Positions 1 to 10,047 of a stretch of DNA of 64,000 bases are shown piece after piece. The stretch covers positions 1 to 64,000 of the forward strand of contig JADJCS010000007.1 in NCBI GenBank assembly GCA_016703105.1, written 5' to 3'. The translations under genes and the position numbers were made by a program. The notes below the pieces were generated by a model, which worked only from the letters and a program-made list of their open reading frames with translations, was not told the DNA's origin and did no database searches. Numbering within the stretch: position 1 is the first letter of the stretch; the number at the start of each line of letters is the position of its first letter. The stretch is from Flavobacteriales bacterium. GTDB lineage: Bacteria > Bacteroidota > Bacteroidia > Flavobacteriales_F > PHOS-HE28.

Positions 1-1
1 C

Positions 2-43
2 GGAGAGCAACTCTTCACTGAGCGGTTGATCCGCGTGCGATAA
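2..43 (+). CDS. C-terminal end of a T9SS-sorted protein (partial)
   Basis: The window opens inside the last 13 codons of a gene that begins further left. In the frame starting at base 2 it reads GEQLFTERLIRVR and then TAA. This matches the final strand of a type A T9SS sorting domain, which usually ends in a short basic run. The DNA is nearly the same as the end of the next gene (about 3050-3092, ending ERLMIAR), so the two are probably tandem paralogs. Nothing else of this gene is visible. Confidence 0.6.
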   Translation, partial: GEQLFTERLIRVR

Positions 44-79
44 CGGAACACATCACGCAAGCGCCTCATCTCACTTATA

Positions 80-3000
80 TCATGCGGACCCAGTTCCATC
101 CAATTGCCGCGGTTCTTCTTCTTCTGGCGGAGCCTGCGAGAGCAGCACCGGTCTGGCGCAGCCGGGTGCAAGCGACCCTACTTTCGACCAGCCATTCCGG
201 CTTCGCACAAGGCAACGGTTTCCAGGGCAATGTCGGGCGTTGATCTGCCAACCGGACAACAAGATTGCTCGTGGCCGGTTCCATGAAGGCTACTTCAGAG
301 GCGCACGGCATGCAACCGGATCGCGCGGCTCAACGCGAACGGCGCGTTGGATGCCGCGTTCAGTAACAGCAACCCACCGGGATACAATGGTGCGGTGAAC
401 TGCATGGTGCTGCTACCCGACAGTTCATTGATAAATGGTGGTTTTCCTTCATCGGCCTTCCGGGTTTCCAGTACGCTGTGTGAAAGCATCTGAACCAGGA
501 TGGCATGGGGACCACCGACTTCACAACGATGGTACCGTATCAGCGGAACGAAGGCGCACGCGCCCTTGCGATCCAACCAGACGGCAAGGTGATCGTGGCG
601 GGCCAGCTGCAGCACCTTTCTGGCGCCCAACGTGAATATCTACGCGTTTGCATCCGAACGGCAGTGGCCCGGACTTCACGTTCAATGCGGGCACCGGGAC
701 CGGCGCAGGTCAACCCATCAAGCGATGCGCCCTCCAACCCGGTAGACGCGTATCATCATTGGCGGGATGTACCAGCACCTTCAATGGAGTTCCATGCGGT
801 ACCCATCGCCCGGTTGAACGCGGACGGCAGCTTGGCCACCTCCTTCATCACGGGATCTGGTTTCAGCAGATGCGGTCGAAGTGCTGGCGCTTCGGCCCGA
901 TGGACGTCTGTTGGCGGGCGGGTGGTTCTCCAGCCCCGCAGTTGCGCCCGTGAACAACGTAAGCCAGTTGAACGCGGACGCAAGCGGCGGATGCCACGTT
1001 CCATGTTGGGAACGGGACCGACGGAAACGTCCATTCGTTCCGGAGGAGTGCGCGACGACGGTAGTGTGTTCGGTGGGCGGGGCGTTCAGGCAGTATGACG
1101 AGACTCGCGACATGGGCTGGTCCTGTTGAGCGCAGATGGTTCGGTCGATGCCAGCTTCGATCGAAGGCATTGGCGTCGGTGCGAGAGCGGATCGATTGGG
1201 GCCATCGTGGAGCGTGCGGATGGGAAGCTGCTCATCGGTGGGGTTTAAAATCCTTCGATGCGTGTTTCCGAGGCCGTATAGCGCAATTGGATGCTGACGG
1301 GACAGCTTGACCCCGCCGTCTTCCGAAACAGGAGCGGGTTCGACCAGCAGCCGTTCGCTCTTGCTGTTCAAACCCGACGGGTCCGGATCGTCTTGGGCGG
1401 GGACTTCATCTCCTTCAGTGACACGGCCCGCGCAGGCATTGCCGGCCTCTATGCGGATGGTTCACTGGATACTTCGTTCGACCCTTGAACCGGGTTCACG
1501 CTTAGCCGCACGTGACCTGCCTGGCCCGTGCAACCCGATGGCGGGGGTGATCGTTGGTGGCAACCTCTGTAGATACAACAGTGCGACCATCCAACGGATC
1601 ATCCGGCTGAACACGGATGGCAGTGGGGATGGATGCTTCGATGTCGGTTCCCGGTTTCGACAACACCATTCCGGCACTTGCGCTCCAACCCGATGGGGAA
1701 GTTGATGAAGTGGCCTGTCCCAATAGTTAGCCCAATGGACAGCCGACCGATGGCATAGTTCCGGTTTGAACACGGATGGCCCGCGGGATGCCACTTTCAA
1801 TGGTATTGCTCCTTCCGCCCTGTCGCTCGCAGTACAACCCGATGGCCGCATCCTCGTGGGTGGAAGTGGGCTCCGCCGGTTGATGCCGGATGGTAGCGAC
1901 GACCCCCTTCAATGTGGGGCGTATCGACAGCCTTGATACGCCATCGCACTTCAATCGGTTGGCAAGTGCGATGCGGGCGTGGGAACTTCGCGATCGCTTT
2001 GGTATCCCCAGAACGAGGTATCGCCCGGGTACTACCCACAGGCGCGGTCGATCCTACCACGCGCCCCCGGTCCTGACCAGGTGGTCATATATGCGCTCGC
2101 CCTCGCAACAGAACGGTTATGTGATCGGCGGTGGGGCGTTCGGTCACATCAACGGCATTTCCCGCAACGACATCGCGCGTTGGACCCCGAGCGGCGATCT
2201 GGACATGAATCCCATTCAGGGTTCGCTTCCACAATTTTGACCAGTCGGGTATTATATCGCGGGTCAACGCGCTGCATTCAGCCCGATGGCTCCGTGATCG
2301 CGGCCGGAGATTTCATCAGTTACAATAACATTGGGCGCAACCGCATCGTGCGATTACTCACCGGCTGTGCTGTGGGAACTGCCTGCGATGACGGCATGGC
2401 CAGCACCATCAATGATACCTATGACGCCAACTGCTTCTGCACAGGCATCGCTCTGCCTCCACCCAACTCACCACCACCACCGATCCGGGTGATGGGTTGC
2501 GGCGCGGTGAACCTGAAGCTCAACGGCACCAGCACCATCGCGGCCACCGAAGTACCCGGCGCGAACAAATACCAGTTCCGCTTCACCAACACTGCGGGCC
2601 AACCGGCCTACGCACGCACCATCGCCTTCCCCACCCGCAGCTTCACGCTCACCCCATGGTACACCAAGCCGCTGAAAGCAGGCCGCACTTACAACGTGCA
2701 GGTGCATGCCAGCTTCGACAACGGTGCGACATGGTGCGACTACGGTCCCTCCTGTGCCGTGAAGATCGGCTGGACACCGCTGGCGCCCTTCGCCGAGCCG
2801 CGTGGCTACGAAGCCGCGGACACCGGGGAGCCATGGAGTTGCTGCTCTACCCCAACCCGACGAACGGCGAGCAGGTGCGCATCCAGCTCAGCGGCATCTA
2901 TCCGGAGCTCACTAACGCTACGTTGGATATCACCGACCTCTTCGGCAAGGCGTGATGAGCACCACCTTGCCACTGAATGACGGTGCGTTGAACACCTCGC

Positions 3001-3092
3001 TCGCATTGCCAGGTGCTGGCCGATGGCCTCTACGTCGTCACCATCGTTACTGGGAGCAGCTCTTCACTGAGCGGTTGATGATCGCACGGTAG
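80..3092 (+). pseudogene. Frameshifted delta-60 repeat propeller protein with T9SS sorting domain
   Basis: This is one secreted-protein gene split across all three frames by many indels. ATG at 80 starts a signal peptide (MRTQFHPIAAVLLLL). Pieces of delta-60 beta-propeller repeats follow: ALAIQPDGKVIVAGQL near 560-610, RLNADGSLATSF near 810-850, LALRPDGRLLAGGWF near 880-930, GGNLCRYNSATIQRIIRLN near 1557-1620 and IQPDGSVIAAGDFISYNN near 2278-2335. Next come one Cys segment containing CDDG (about 2370-2450), a fibronectin-like region (about 2490-2790) and a sorting domain beginning LLLYPNPTNGEQV (about 2835), ending ERLMIAR and TAG at 3092. If intact it would be about 1000 residues, exported by Sec and then T9SS to the cell surface. 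No ligand can be inferred. The breaks may be sequencing errors rather than decay, because neighbouring essential genes are broken in the same way. Confidence 0.7.
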
Positions 3093-3170
3093 CGCAAGTT
3101 CCGGTGCCGCAACCGAGGCTTCGTGCATGCCCCTGCGCACTACTCATCTGTAGGGTGGCGTAGCGACCCT

Positions 3171-4946
3171 CTACGGAGAGACCTGATCAGGAGCAGACCA
3201 AGAAGGCGATGTCCGCCATCCCCATATCGCTGAAGCGAGCGACAACCTCGGTTGCAAGCCTTGGCGCGGCCGGTGGAAAGTGGTATTCTGGCTTGGCCGC
3301 GGTGGTTGGCTTCGTGATCGACGATCACCCACCATCACCTTCCGGCATTGGCGCTGATGGTGGCGACGTCCGCAATCGTGATGCACCGAGAGTGCCGGCT
3401 GCCCATCCCGCCGTGTCGTCATCGCCGGCCCTCGTGCCTTGCGCGCCATCAAGCTGCGCCCTTGCGGATCGCGCACTTGCACCATAGCCGGTCCTTCACC
3501 ACGACCTGGATCGGTTCGCCCGGTAAAGCAAAGAGGGGAATACAACTAACCCTTCGGGCTCTTGTTCCTCCACCGCTACCGTGGTGAGCCAGGCACAGAA
3601 GTCCGTTCCCACCCAGCCCACGAGGGGCCAGGGTGATTCCGGAAGTATCGAACAGTGATCGCAGCGTCGGACCAGTAAGTCTGTACAGCACCCAGATTGA
3701 TTAACGCTGACCCGGCCGTGCCTGTGACCGTCGCTGGCTCCAGGAAACACGCGTTACTCATGTCCGAACCGATGCGCCAATGGAATAGCGACGGATCCTG
3801 TCGCCCCGAACACCATGCCCGCAAGCACAAAGGTATCCTCCTGCACATCCTGGATCCCCCTCTATGTACACTTCCGAACGTGGAGATGTCCACCGCGCTC
3901 TGGTGGGCATCGACACCGCCCGTAAGAAGGAAGGCGCACGACGACCGCCCGCTCGGTCTCATCCCACTGCCAGAGCGAGGTGGTGAAGCACTTCACCGCT
4001 CGCTGTTTCACGGACCAGCAGGAGATATCGTGATTGGCCTCAACGTACGCGCCCCAGAGGCCCTGTCCTGTTGGACTGGAGCCGACCGCGCCCCGCCGGA
4101 TCAGCCGGTGTAGCCATGAGATCCAGCAACGAACACATCCCCGCTGGAGACACGGTGGCATATCACGCGGGCCTTCCTGCACAAAGGGTGAAAAGCTATC
4201 GAAGGAGCCGATCACATCAACACACCAATCTCGAGGACCACCCAACAGCTGGTGCCCCCTCCAACGGCGCATCTTCTGGAGGAAATAGCAGCCGCCTGCT
4301 TCATCGCTAACGGCACCGAACACAACCGTGAAAGCGCAAATGCCCACGGTCTTCGCCCAAAGCTGGTCCCCGAACGGAGAGCCTGATGATGGTCGAATTG
4401 AACGCGGCACAGGTGGTATCCGACGACCACCATACGGGGGTCGAAAGGAACAGCTCGTCCGCACCGCTTATCGCCAGACCCGCCTTTGCACCCGAGTACT
4501 GAAATGGCCGTAGCACCCGGCACATCGAGGCGCTTACTCCAGAGGCCGCATCGCCCGCACCGTCTATCCGTGTCAGATAACACTCCAGGCGGTTCGGACG
4601 CGCCGGGTCATAGAGAATGACCGCCCCACCATCGGGAAGTGCTTTCGATATTCCATGGATGGTCGGAAGGAAGGTGGAGTCCGGGGCATTGGCCGGCATC
4701 ACCAGGCTCTACGGGACTCAGATCGCAGCGCCCAAAGGGCCGATGCTTATGTTCTGATCGCCGCGTGGTCCATTTCTTGGTGAGCAACAGGACCGATCCA
4801 TCGGCGCAATGCGCGGGCGCCGCGCGCAAGCCGTCGAAGTTCGTGGGCTCATAGACGGTTTGATGGTAGTTCGCCTGGCCGAACGCGGTCGACAGGTGAA
4901 GCCAGAAGACCAACAGCAGCAACGGAAGGGAACGCATGATCCTCAA
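3171..4946 (-). pseudogene. Frameshifted secreted protein, probable T9SS cargo
   Basis: A minus-strand gene can be pieced together from fragments in different frames. ATG at 4946 opens a clear signal peptide (MRIMRSLPLLLLVFWLHL). Then come DGSVLLLTKKW (to about 4770), a long stretch containing LPDGGAVILYDPARPNRLE (about 4580-4690), LWAKTVGICAFTVVFGAVSD (about 4310-4370), DTFVLAGMVFGATGSVAIPL (about 3790-3850), AVQTYWSDAAITVRYF (about 3640-3690) and VQVRDPQGRSLMARKAR (about 3430-3480). The last piece resembles the middle of a type A sorting domain. At least four frame changes are needed. The recurring phrases resemble Bacteroidota surface proteins built from propeller-type repeats, but no family was recognised. 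The C-terminal limit is uncertain. Confidence 0.45.
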
Positions 4947-5039
4947 ATGTGTTGGCTAGCCTGCGAGTTGACGGCCTCAGGTGAACAAGAGGTTGCTTGG
5001 AGCACTGGCCCACACGCGAAGGTGGCGTTCCTTTGCCCA

Positions 5040-5805
5040 ATGCCCAAGCTCATTCTCATCACCGGCGCCACCAGCGGTTTCGGCGAAGCCACCGCACGCC
5101 GTTTCGCGGCCGAAGGCCACCGTGTGATCATCACCGGCCGCCGCAAGGAACGCTTGGAGGCCCTGCGCAGTGAACTGGAAGGAATGCACGGCAAGGTCGA
5201 GGCCCGCCGGTCGTTCATCCTCTTCACTTCGACGTGCGCGACAATGCCGCTGTGCAAGCGATCCTTCCCTCCCACCGGCATGGAGCGCGATCGATGTGCT
5301 GGTGAACAATGCGGGCCTCGCCGCCGGGCTGGACCCGATCCAGGAAGGCCATCTCGAGGATTGGGAGCGCATGCTGGACACCAACTGAAGGCTTGCTGCA
5401 CGTGAGCAAGGCCGTGATCCCCGGTATGATCGCGCGCAAGACGGGGCACATCATCAACATCGGCAGCACAGCGGGCAAGGAGGTCTACCCCAAGGGCAAT
5501 GTGTATTGCGCCAGCAAGTACGCCGTGGATGCGTTGACCAAGGGAATGCGGATAGACTTGTTGCCGCACGGCATCAAGGTGACACAGATCGCTCCCGGCA
5601 TGGCGGAGACCGAATTCAGATCGGTACGCTTCGGGGGCGATGGGCCCGTGCGGCACAGGTTTACCAAGGTCTGGACCCGTTGCGGCCGGAGGACGTCGCC
5701 GAACTGGTGTACTATGTAACGACCCTTCCCGCCCATGTGTGCGTGAACGACCTGGTGGTAACCCCCACGGCGCAGGCGAACAGCACCACGGTAGTGCGTT
5801 CATAA
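5040..5805 (+). CDS. SDR family NAD(P)-dependent oxidoreductase (frameshifted)
   Basis: This is a short-chain dehydrogenase of about 255 residues if repaired. The N-terminus carries the nucleotide-binding motif TGATSGFG, followed by the arginine-rich stretch TGRRKERLEAL typical of NADP-preferring members. Further along are the structural motif LVNNAGLAAG, the serine of NIGSTAGKEVYPKG, the catalytic YCASK and the PGMAETEF segment after the active site. It most resembles the YdfG type, which oxidises serine and other 3-hydroxy acids, but the substrate cannot be read from sequence. The frame changes near 5210, 5270, 5388 and 5640, so as written no single frame encodes the enzyme. All catalytic motifs survive, which favours sequencing indels. 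It starts about 90 bases past the divergent secreted-protein gene. Confidence 0.8.
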
Positions 5806-5879
5806 GCACCTTTGCACCCAAGGAGTCTTCCTTCTTCACACTTCAACCTTTTGCCTTCAACCTTCTATTTCCCCAGCCC

Positions 5880-6425
5880 ATGAGCAAAACCCTCAAACGC
5901 GTTCTGATCCGGTGCGCTCGTGCTGATCGTGGTACTATTCGTCGGCTTCAAGGTGATGCAGGTGAACACCAAGAAGCACAGTCCCGAAGACACGGTGACC
6001 TTCGCGATGGACCAAACCCAGGTGACGGTGAAATACTGCCGACCTTTCAAAAAGCCCGGGTGATCTTCGGCGACCTGGTGCCCTACGGCGAGGTATGGCG
6101 TACCGGTGCGAACGAGCCCACCACCTTCACCACCAATACGACCCTGAAAGATCCAAGGCCAGCCTTTGGAGCCCGGCACTTCACGCTGTGGACCATCCCC
6201 GGCCCAGAGGAGTGGACGGTGATGCAGAACAGCAAAATGTACCCGTGGGGCATCACCATGGACCAGAAGGCCAGCCGCGAAGAGGAATTTGACGTGGTGA
6301 AGGCCGTGGTACCGGTGCAACGCAACGAGCAGGTCGAACAGTTCACGATCCGGTTCGAGGAGCAGGGCCCCACCATGGTACTGGAATGGGATGCGACCCG
6401 CGTGGCGGTGGAGATCCCCTATTGA
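5880..6425 (+). CDS. DUF2911 family protein (frameshifted)
   Basis: The C-terminal two thirds contain the DUF2911 hallmark VPYGEVWRTGANEPTTF, then LWTIPGPEEWTVMQNSKM and a beta-rich tail ending VLEWDATRVAVEIPY. The start MSKTLKRVLI runs into another frame that reads as a membrane or signal segment (ALVLIVVLFVGFKVMQV) followed by VTFAMDQTQVTVKYCRPFKK, and then returns to the first frame. A second slip occurs near 6150 (TLKI to TLKDPRPAF). The repaired protein would be about 180 residues, with one N-terminal hydrophobic segment and a periplasmic or surface-facing domain. DUF2911 has no established function. It is common in Bacteroidota as an exported protein. Confidence 0.75.
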   Translation: MSKTLKRVLIRCARADRGTIRRLQGDAGEHQEAQSRRHGDLRDGPNPGDGEILPTFQKARVIFGDLVPYGEVWRTGANEPTTFTTNTTLKDPRPAFGARHFTLWTIPGPEEWTVMQNSKMYPWGITMDQKASREEEFDVVKAVVPVQRNEQVEQFTIRFEEQGPTMVLEWDATRVAVEIPY

Positions 6426-6448
6426 CCCCTTGCGGAAGACAGCCCGTC

Positions 6449-6456
6449 TACCTTAG
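6449..6456 (+). promoter_or_regulatory. -7-like box upstream of lpxD
   Basis: TACCTTAG lies 15 bases before the lpxD start. It is close to the Bacteroidota -7 consensus TAnnTTTG and to boxes found before other genes in this window. No clear -33 element was seen. Confidence 0.35.
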
Positions 6457-6471
6457 CGCTCCTCCCAAAGC

Positions 6472-7516
6472 ATGCAGTTCTCCGCCGGTCAGATCGCCGA
6501 ATTCCTACAAGGCACCGTGGATGGCGATGCCCAGGTGCTGGTGTACGACGTGGCCAAGATCGAGGAAGGGAAATTGGGTACCCTCACCTTCCTGGCCAAT
6601 CCGCGCTATACCGAGTTCCTCTACACCACGGCGGCGAGCATAGCGACGTGGGCAACGTTTCCAGCCCACACGGCCCATCGCCAAAAGCCTTACGCTGATC
6701 CGCGTGAAGGACCCCCGGGCGGCTTTTGCGAAGCTGCTGAGATGCACGATGCCCACCAGCGTGAGAAGATCGGCTACGAGCAGCCCTGCTACCTGAGCCT
6801 AAGCCACCGTGGGCAAGGACGTGTACATCGGCGCCTTCAGTTACGTGGCCGACGGTGCGGTGATCGGCGATGGCGTCAAGATCTTCCCCAACTGCTTCAT
6901 CGGCGAAGGGGTACACATCGGCGTGCGCACCCGCCTTCATGCGGGGGTGAAAGTGTACGCGAAGTCCGTGATCGGGAGCGGTGCATCCTCCATAGCAATA
7001 CGGTGATCGGGGCCGATGGCTACGGCTTCACCGCGAACGAAAAAGGGGAGCAGGAGAAAATGGCCCAGATCGGCAACGTGGTGATCGAGGACGATGTGGA
7101 GATCGGCGCCAACTGCACCATCGACCGCGCCACCCTCGGCAGCACCTTCATCCGGAAGGGCGCCAAATTGGACAACTTGATCCAAGTAGGGCACAACGCG
7201 GAGATCGGGGAGCACACGCTGGTGGTGAGCCAGGCGGGCATCGCCGGAAGTTCGAAGGTGGGCCGCTATTGCCAGATCGGCGGTCAGGTGGGTATCGCGG
7301 GGCATCTCACCGCAGGCGATCGGGTGAAGATCGCCGGCCCAGAGCGGCATAGGCAACGACCTGCCCGATGATGCCGTGGTGCAGGGCAGCCCGGCCTTCG
7401 CCATCCGCGCTTACAAGCGCAGTTACGTGGTATACCGCAATCTGCCCGATGTGCAACGACGGATCGATGCCCTTGAGCGCGAATTGGCCTCGCGGCGCGG
7501 CGCGGGGGATCGATAG
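6472..7516 (+). CDS. lpxD: UDP-3-O-acylglucosamine N-acyltransferase LpxD (frameshifted)
   Basis: LpxD adds the second 3-hydroxyacyl chain to UDP-3-O-acyl-glucosamine in lipid A synthesis. The N-terminal uridine-binding domain starts MQFSAGQIAEFLQGTVDGDA, with GTLTFLANPRYTEFLY as the usual second block. The hexapeptide-repeat helix is clear in VYIGAFSYVADGAVIGDG and in GADGYGFTANEKGEQEK. The block with the catalytic histidine reads LDNLIQVGHNAEIGEHT, and the C-terminal helix reads YRNLPDVQRRIDALERELA. The length (about 348 codons) fits the family. The frame shifts several times (about 6640-6810, near 6985 and near 7345). Since this gene is normally essential, the breaks are more likely read errors than decay. 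It lies upstream of lpxC-fabZ and lpxA, the usual Bacteroidota order. Confidence 0.85.
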
Positions 7517-7575
7517 GGCCATCTAAGCAAGTTGCATTCATCCGTTCCACGAAAATGCTCTCGCGGAGGCACAAA

Positions 7576-7620
7576 ACGCCCCTCTCCATGGGAGAAGGGT
7601 TGGGGGTGAGGGCGCATTCT
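7576..7620 (+). repeat. Palindromic repeat, copy 1 (intergenic)
   Basis: A G-rich palindromic unit, CCCCTCTCC then ATGGGAGAAGGG then GGGGGTGAGGGCG, lies in the 273-base gap between lpxD and lpxC. A near copy is found in frame inside hutU at 27870-27916. The rest of the gap holds a run of CTCCGTG-like triplets (7618-7644) and a promoter-like box, and no gene. Confidence 0.7.
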
Positions 7621-7713
7621 CCGTGCTTCCGTGTCTCCGTGAGAGATCGAGCACCAGTGGCATCCACACCGCAGCATACCGATCGGGTCGAAGGCGGTGT
7701 TCGTGCTACATCT

Positions 7714-7721
7714 TAGCTTCG
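7714..7721 (+). promoter_or_regulatory. -7-like box upstream of lpxC-fabZ
   Basis: TAGCTTCG, 69 bases before the lpxC start. The same octamer precedes efp at 10715. Confidence 0.35.
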
Positions 7722-7789
7722 GCGGCTGAAGCCGACCGCCCTGCCCCGGGCACGGATCGCCACGATCACCCGCGCATGACCTTGACGCC

Positions 7790-9238
7790 ATGAACGAGAA
7801 GCAACGCACCCTGAAACGGTCAGTCGAATTGAGCGGCGTGGGCCTGCACACCCGGAGAACCGGTGCGCCTGATCCTGTGCCCCGCCCCAGCCAACCACGG
7901 CTACAAATTCCAGCGCATCGACCTGGACGGCCAGCCGGTGATCGATGCCGATGCCGATCGCGTGGTGAGCACCGAGCGCGGCACCACCCTGGAACAGAAC
8001 GGCGCCAAGGTGCATACCACACGGAACACGCCCTGGCCGCCCTGTACGCGCTGCAAGTGGACAACTGCCTGATCCAACTCACCGGACCGGAGCTCCCCAT
8101 CCTCGACGGCAGCTCCCTGCCCTACGTGGAAGCGATCGAATCGGTGGGGTACGAAGAGCAGGATGCGGAACGCGATTACTTCATCTTGAAAGAGCCCATC
8201 TGGTTCGAGACCAAGGAACGCGGTACCGAAATGCTGGGCGTGCCAACACCGGGCGGGGAGTTCCGCCTCACCGTGATGGTGGACTACAACAGCCCTGTGC
8301 TCGGCACACAACACGCGAGCATGTACCGGAACGAGGAGTTCAAGACGGAGATCGCACCCTGCCGCACCTTCGTTTTCCTTCGCGAACTGGAACAACTCGC
8401 CAAGGCCGGTCTGATCAAGGGGGGCGACCTGGACAACGCCATCGTGCTGGAGGATCGCGAGGGCACGACGAAGGACCAGTTGAAGGAACTGGCCAAGATC
8501 ATCGGGCGCGAGTACAAGGACGTGGAGATCCGCCGTAACGGCGTGCTCAACACCACGGACCTGAAGTTCTTCAACGAACCGGCACGTCATAAGCTGCTGG
8601 ACATCGTAGGGGATCTGGCACTAGTGGGCCGGCCGATCAAAGGCCATATCCTGGCGGCACGGCCCGGGCACTTCGGCAACACCAGCTTCGCCAAGCGGAT
8701 CAAAGAGGCCATCCGCGCCGAGCGCAAAGTGGTGGGCTTCCAGTACGATGTGAACAAGGAGCCGCTGTACGACATCAACGCCATTACGAAGATGTTGCCG
8801 CACCGGTACCCGTTCCTGCTGATCGACAAGATCATGGAGATCACCGGCGAGCGCATCATCGGTGTGAAGAACGTGACCATGAACGAGCCCTTCTTCCAAG
8901 GCCACTTCCCGGACAATCCAGTGATGCCCGGTGTGCTGCAGATCGAAGCCATGGCGCAGGTGGGTGGCGTGTTCGCTTTGAGCCAGGTGCCCGATCCGGA
9001 GAACTATACCACCTACTTCCTGAAGATAGACGGCGTGCGCTTCAAGAAGAAGGTGCTGCCAGGCGACACCATCGTCTTCAAACTGGAGCTGCTCACCCCG
9101 ATCCGGCGCGGTATCGTGCATATGAAGGGCATCGCCTACGTGGCCGGCCAACCGGCCATGGAGGCCGAGATGATGGCGCAGATCGCGCGCGATAAGGCGC
9201 CCGCACCGGTCGCTACGAAAGCAACAGCGACCGTCTGA
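7790..9238 (+). CDS. lpxC-fabZ: Bifunctional LpxC deacetylase / FabZ dehydratase fusion
   Basis: Residues 1 to about 320 are LpxC, the zinc deacetylase that commits UDP-acyl-GlcNAc to lipid A. Seen are LKRSVELSGVGLHT, the zinc-ligand region HTEHALAALYAL, the block ILDGSSLPYVEAI, the second zinc site around RHKLLDIVGDLALVG, and GHILAARPGHFGNTSF. Residues from about 325 are FabZ, a 3-hydroxyacyl-ACP dehydratase, with the active-site HRYPFLLIDK and GVLQIEAMAQVGG. The fusion is typical of Bacteroidota. Residues about 23-75 are misread: an extra C in ACCCGG near 7858 and two extra bases near 8020 (CACACGG) shift the frame. The alternative frame from 7863 restores VRLILCPAPANHGYKFQRID. The two shifts cancel, so the frame stays open but the middle is wrong as written. 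Confidence 0.95.
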   Translation: MNEKQRTLKRSVELSGVGLHTRRTGAPDPVPRPSQPRLQIPAHRPGRPAGDRCRCRSRGEHRARHHPGTERRQGAYHTEHALAALYALQVDNCLIQLTGPELPILDGSSLPYVEAIESVGYEEQDAERDYFILKEPIWFETKERGTEMLGVPTPGGEFRLTVMVDYNSPVLGTQHASMYRNEEFKTEIAPCRTFVFLRELEQLAKAGLIKGGDLDNAIVLEDREGTTKDQLKELAKIIGREYKDVEIRRNGVLNTTDLKFFNEPARHKLLDIVGDLALVGRPIKGHILAARPGHFGNTSFAKRIKEAIRAERKVVGFQYDVNKEPLYDINAITKMLPHRYPFLLIDKIMEITGERIIGVKNVTMNEPFFQGHFPDNPVMPGVLQIEAMAQVGGVFALSQVPDPENYTTYFLKIDGVRFKKKVLPGDTIVFKLELLTPIRRGIVHMKGIAYVAGQPAMEAEMMAQIARDKAPAPVATKATATV

Positions 9239-9247
9239 CCTCCGGCC

Positions 9248-10030
9248 ATGAGCATCAGCCCCCTGGCCTATGTCCACCCGGACGCCCAACTCGGGAAGGA
9301 CATCACCATCGAACCGTTCGCCTCGATCCAAGGCGATGTGGTGATCGGCGACGGCACCTGGATCGGATCCAACGCCGTACTGATGGACGGCGCCCGGATA
9401 GGGGCACGATGCAGGATCTTCCCGGGTGCCGTGATCAGCGCCATCCCGCAGGACCTGAAGTTCGCCGGCGAGCGCACCACCGCCGAAGTGGGCGACGGCA
9501 CCACGGTGCGCGAATGCGTCACCATCAACAGAGGCACCGCGGACCGGCAGAAGACCGCCGTGGGCAGCAATTGCCTGCTGATGGCCTACGTGCATCTGGC
9601 GCATGATTGCATCCTGGGCAACAACATCGTTATCGCCAACAGCGTGAACCTCGCCGGCCACGTCACCATCGACGATTGGGCCATCCTTGAAGGGAACGTG
9701 GCCGTGCAACAGTTCATCCACATCGGTGCGCACAGCTTCATCGCCGGGGCGAGCCTGGTGCGGAAGAACGTTCCGCCTTTCGTGAAAGCGGCGCGCGAGC
9801 CCCTGAGCTATGTGGGCGTGAACGTGGTGGGACTGCGCCGCCGCGGCTTCACGGACGACGCCATTACGCGCATCGAGGACATATACCGGGAGATCTTCGT
9901 GCGCAGCACGAACGTGGACCGCGCCGCGCAGAGCGTGGAGCAGACCCTGCCCCGCAGCCCCGAACGCGGCCAGATCCTCGACTTCATACGCAACAGCCCC
10001 AAGGGGATCATGCGCGGGTTGGCGGAGTGA
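9248..10030 (+). CDS. lpxA: Acyl-ACP--UDP-GlcNAc O-acyltransferase LpxA
   Basis: LpxA performs the first acylation of lipid A synthesis in the cytoplasm. The protein has 260 residues, the usual length, with a left-handed beta-helix of hexapeptide repeats (VVIGDG, WIGSNA, RIGARC) over residues 1-185. The catalytic histidine lies in LMAYVHLAHDCILGNN. The C-terminal helical part includes VGLRRRGFTDDAITRIEDIY, which matches the family's acyl-binding and trimer region. It starts 9 bases after lpxC-fabZ and its stop overlaps a possible GTG start of the next gene, so it sits in one operon with lpxD and lpxC-fabZ. It is intact, unlike the genes just upstream. Confidence 0.97.
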   Translation: MSISPLAYVHPDAQLGKDITIEPFASIQGDVVIGDGTWIGSNAVLMDGARIGARCRIFPGAVISAIPQDLKFAGERTTAEVGDGTTVRECVTINRGTADRQKTAVGSNCLLMAYVHLAHDCILGNNIVIANSVNLAGHVTIDDWAILEGNVAVQQFIHIGAHSFIAGASLVRKNVPPFVKAAREPLSYVGVNVVGLRRRGFTDDAITRIEDIYREIFVRSTNVDRAAQSVEQTLPRSPERGQILDFIRNSPKGIMRGLAE

Positions 10031-10047
10031 TCCATGCGATCATCGCC

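Noticed and set aside
3190..3235. Minus-strand phrase GMADIAFLV like the start of ExbD/TolR proteins
   Set aside because: No hydrophobic segment follows; the next residues are polar and hit a stop. ExbD needs a membrane helix there, so the match is probably chance within a frameshifted region.
8621..9733. Long open frame on the minus strand over lpxC-fabZ and lpxA
   Set aside because: It lies opposite two clear genes and its sequence is low-complexity His/Asp/Gly-rich, as expected from the complement of high-GC coding DNA.
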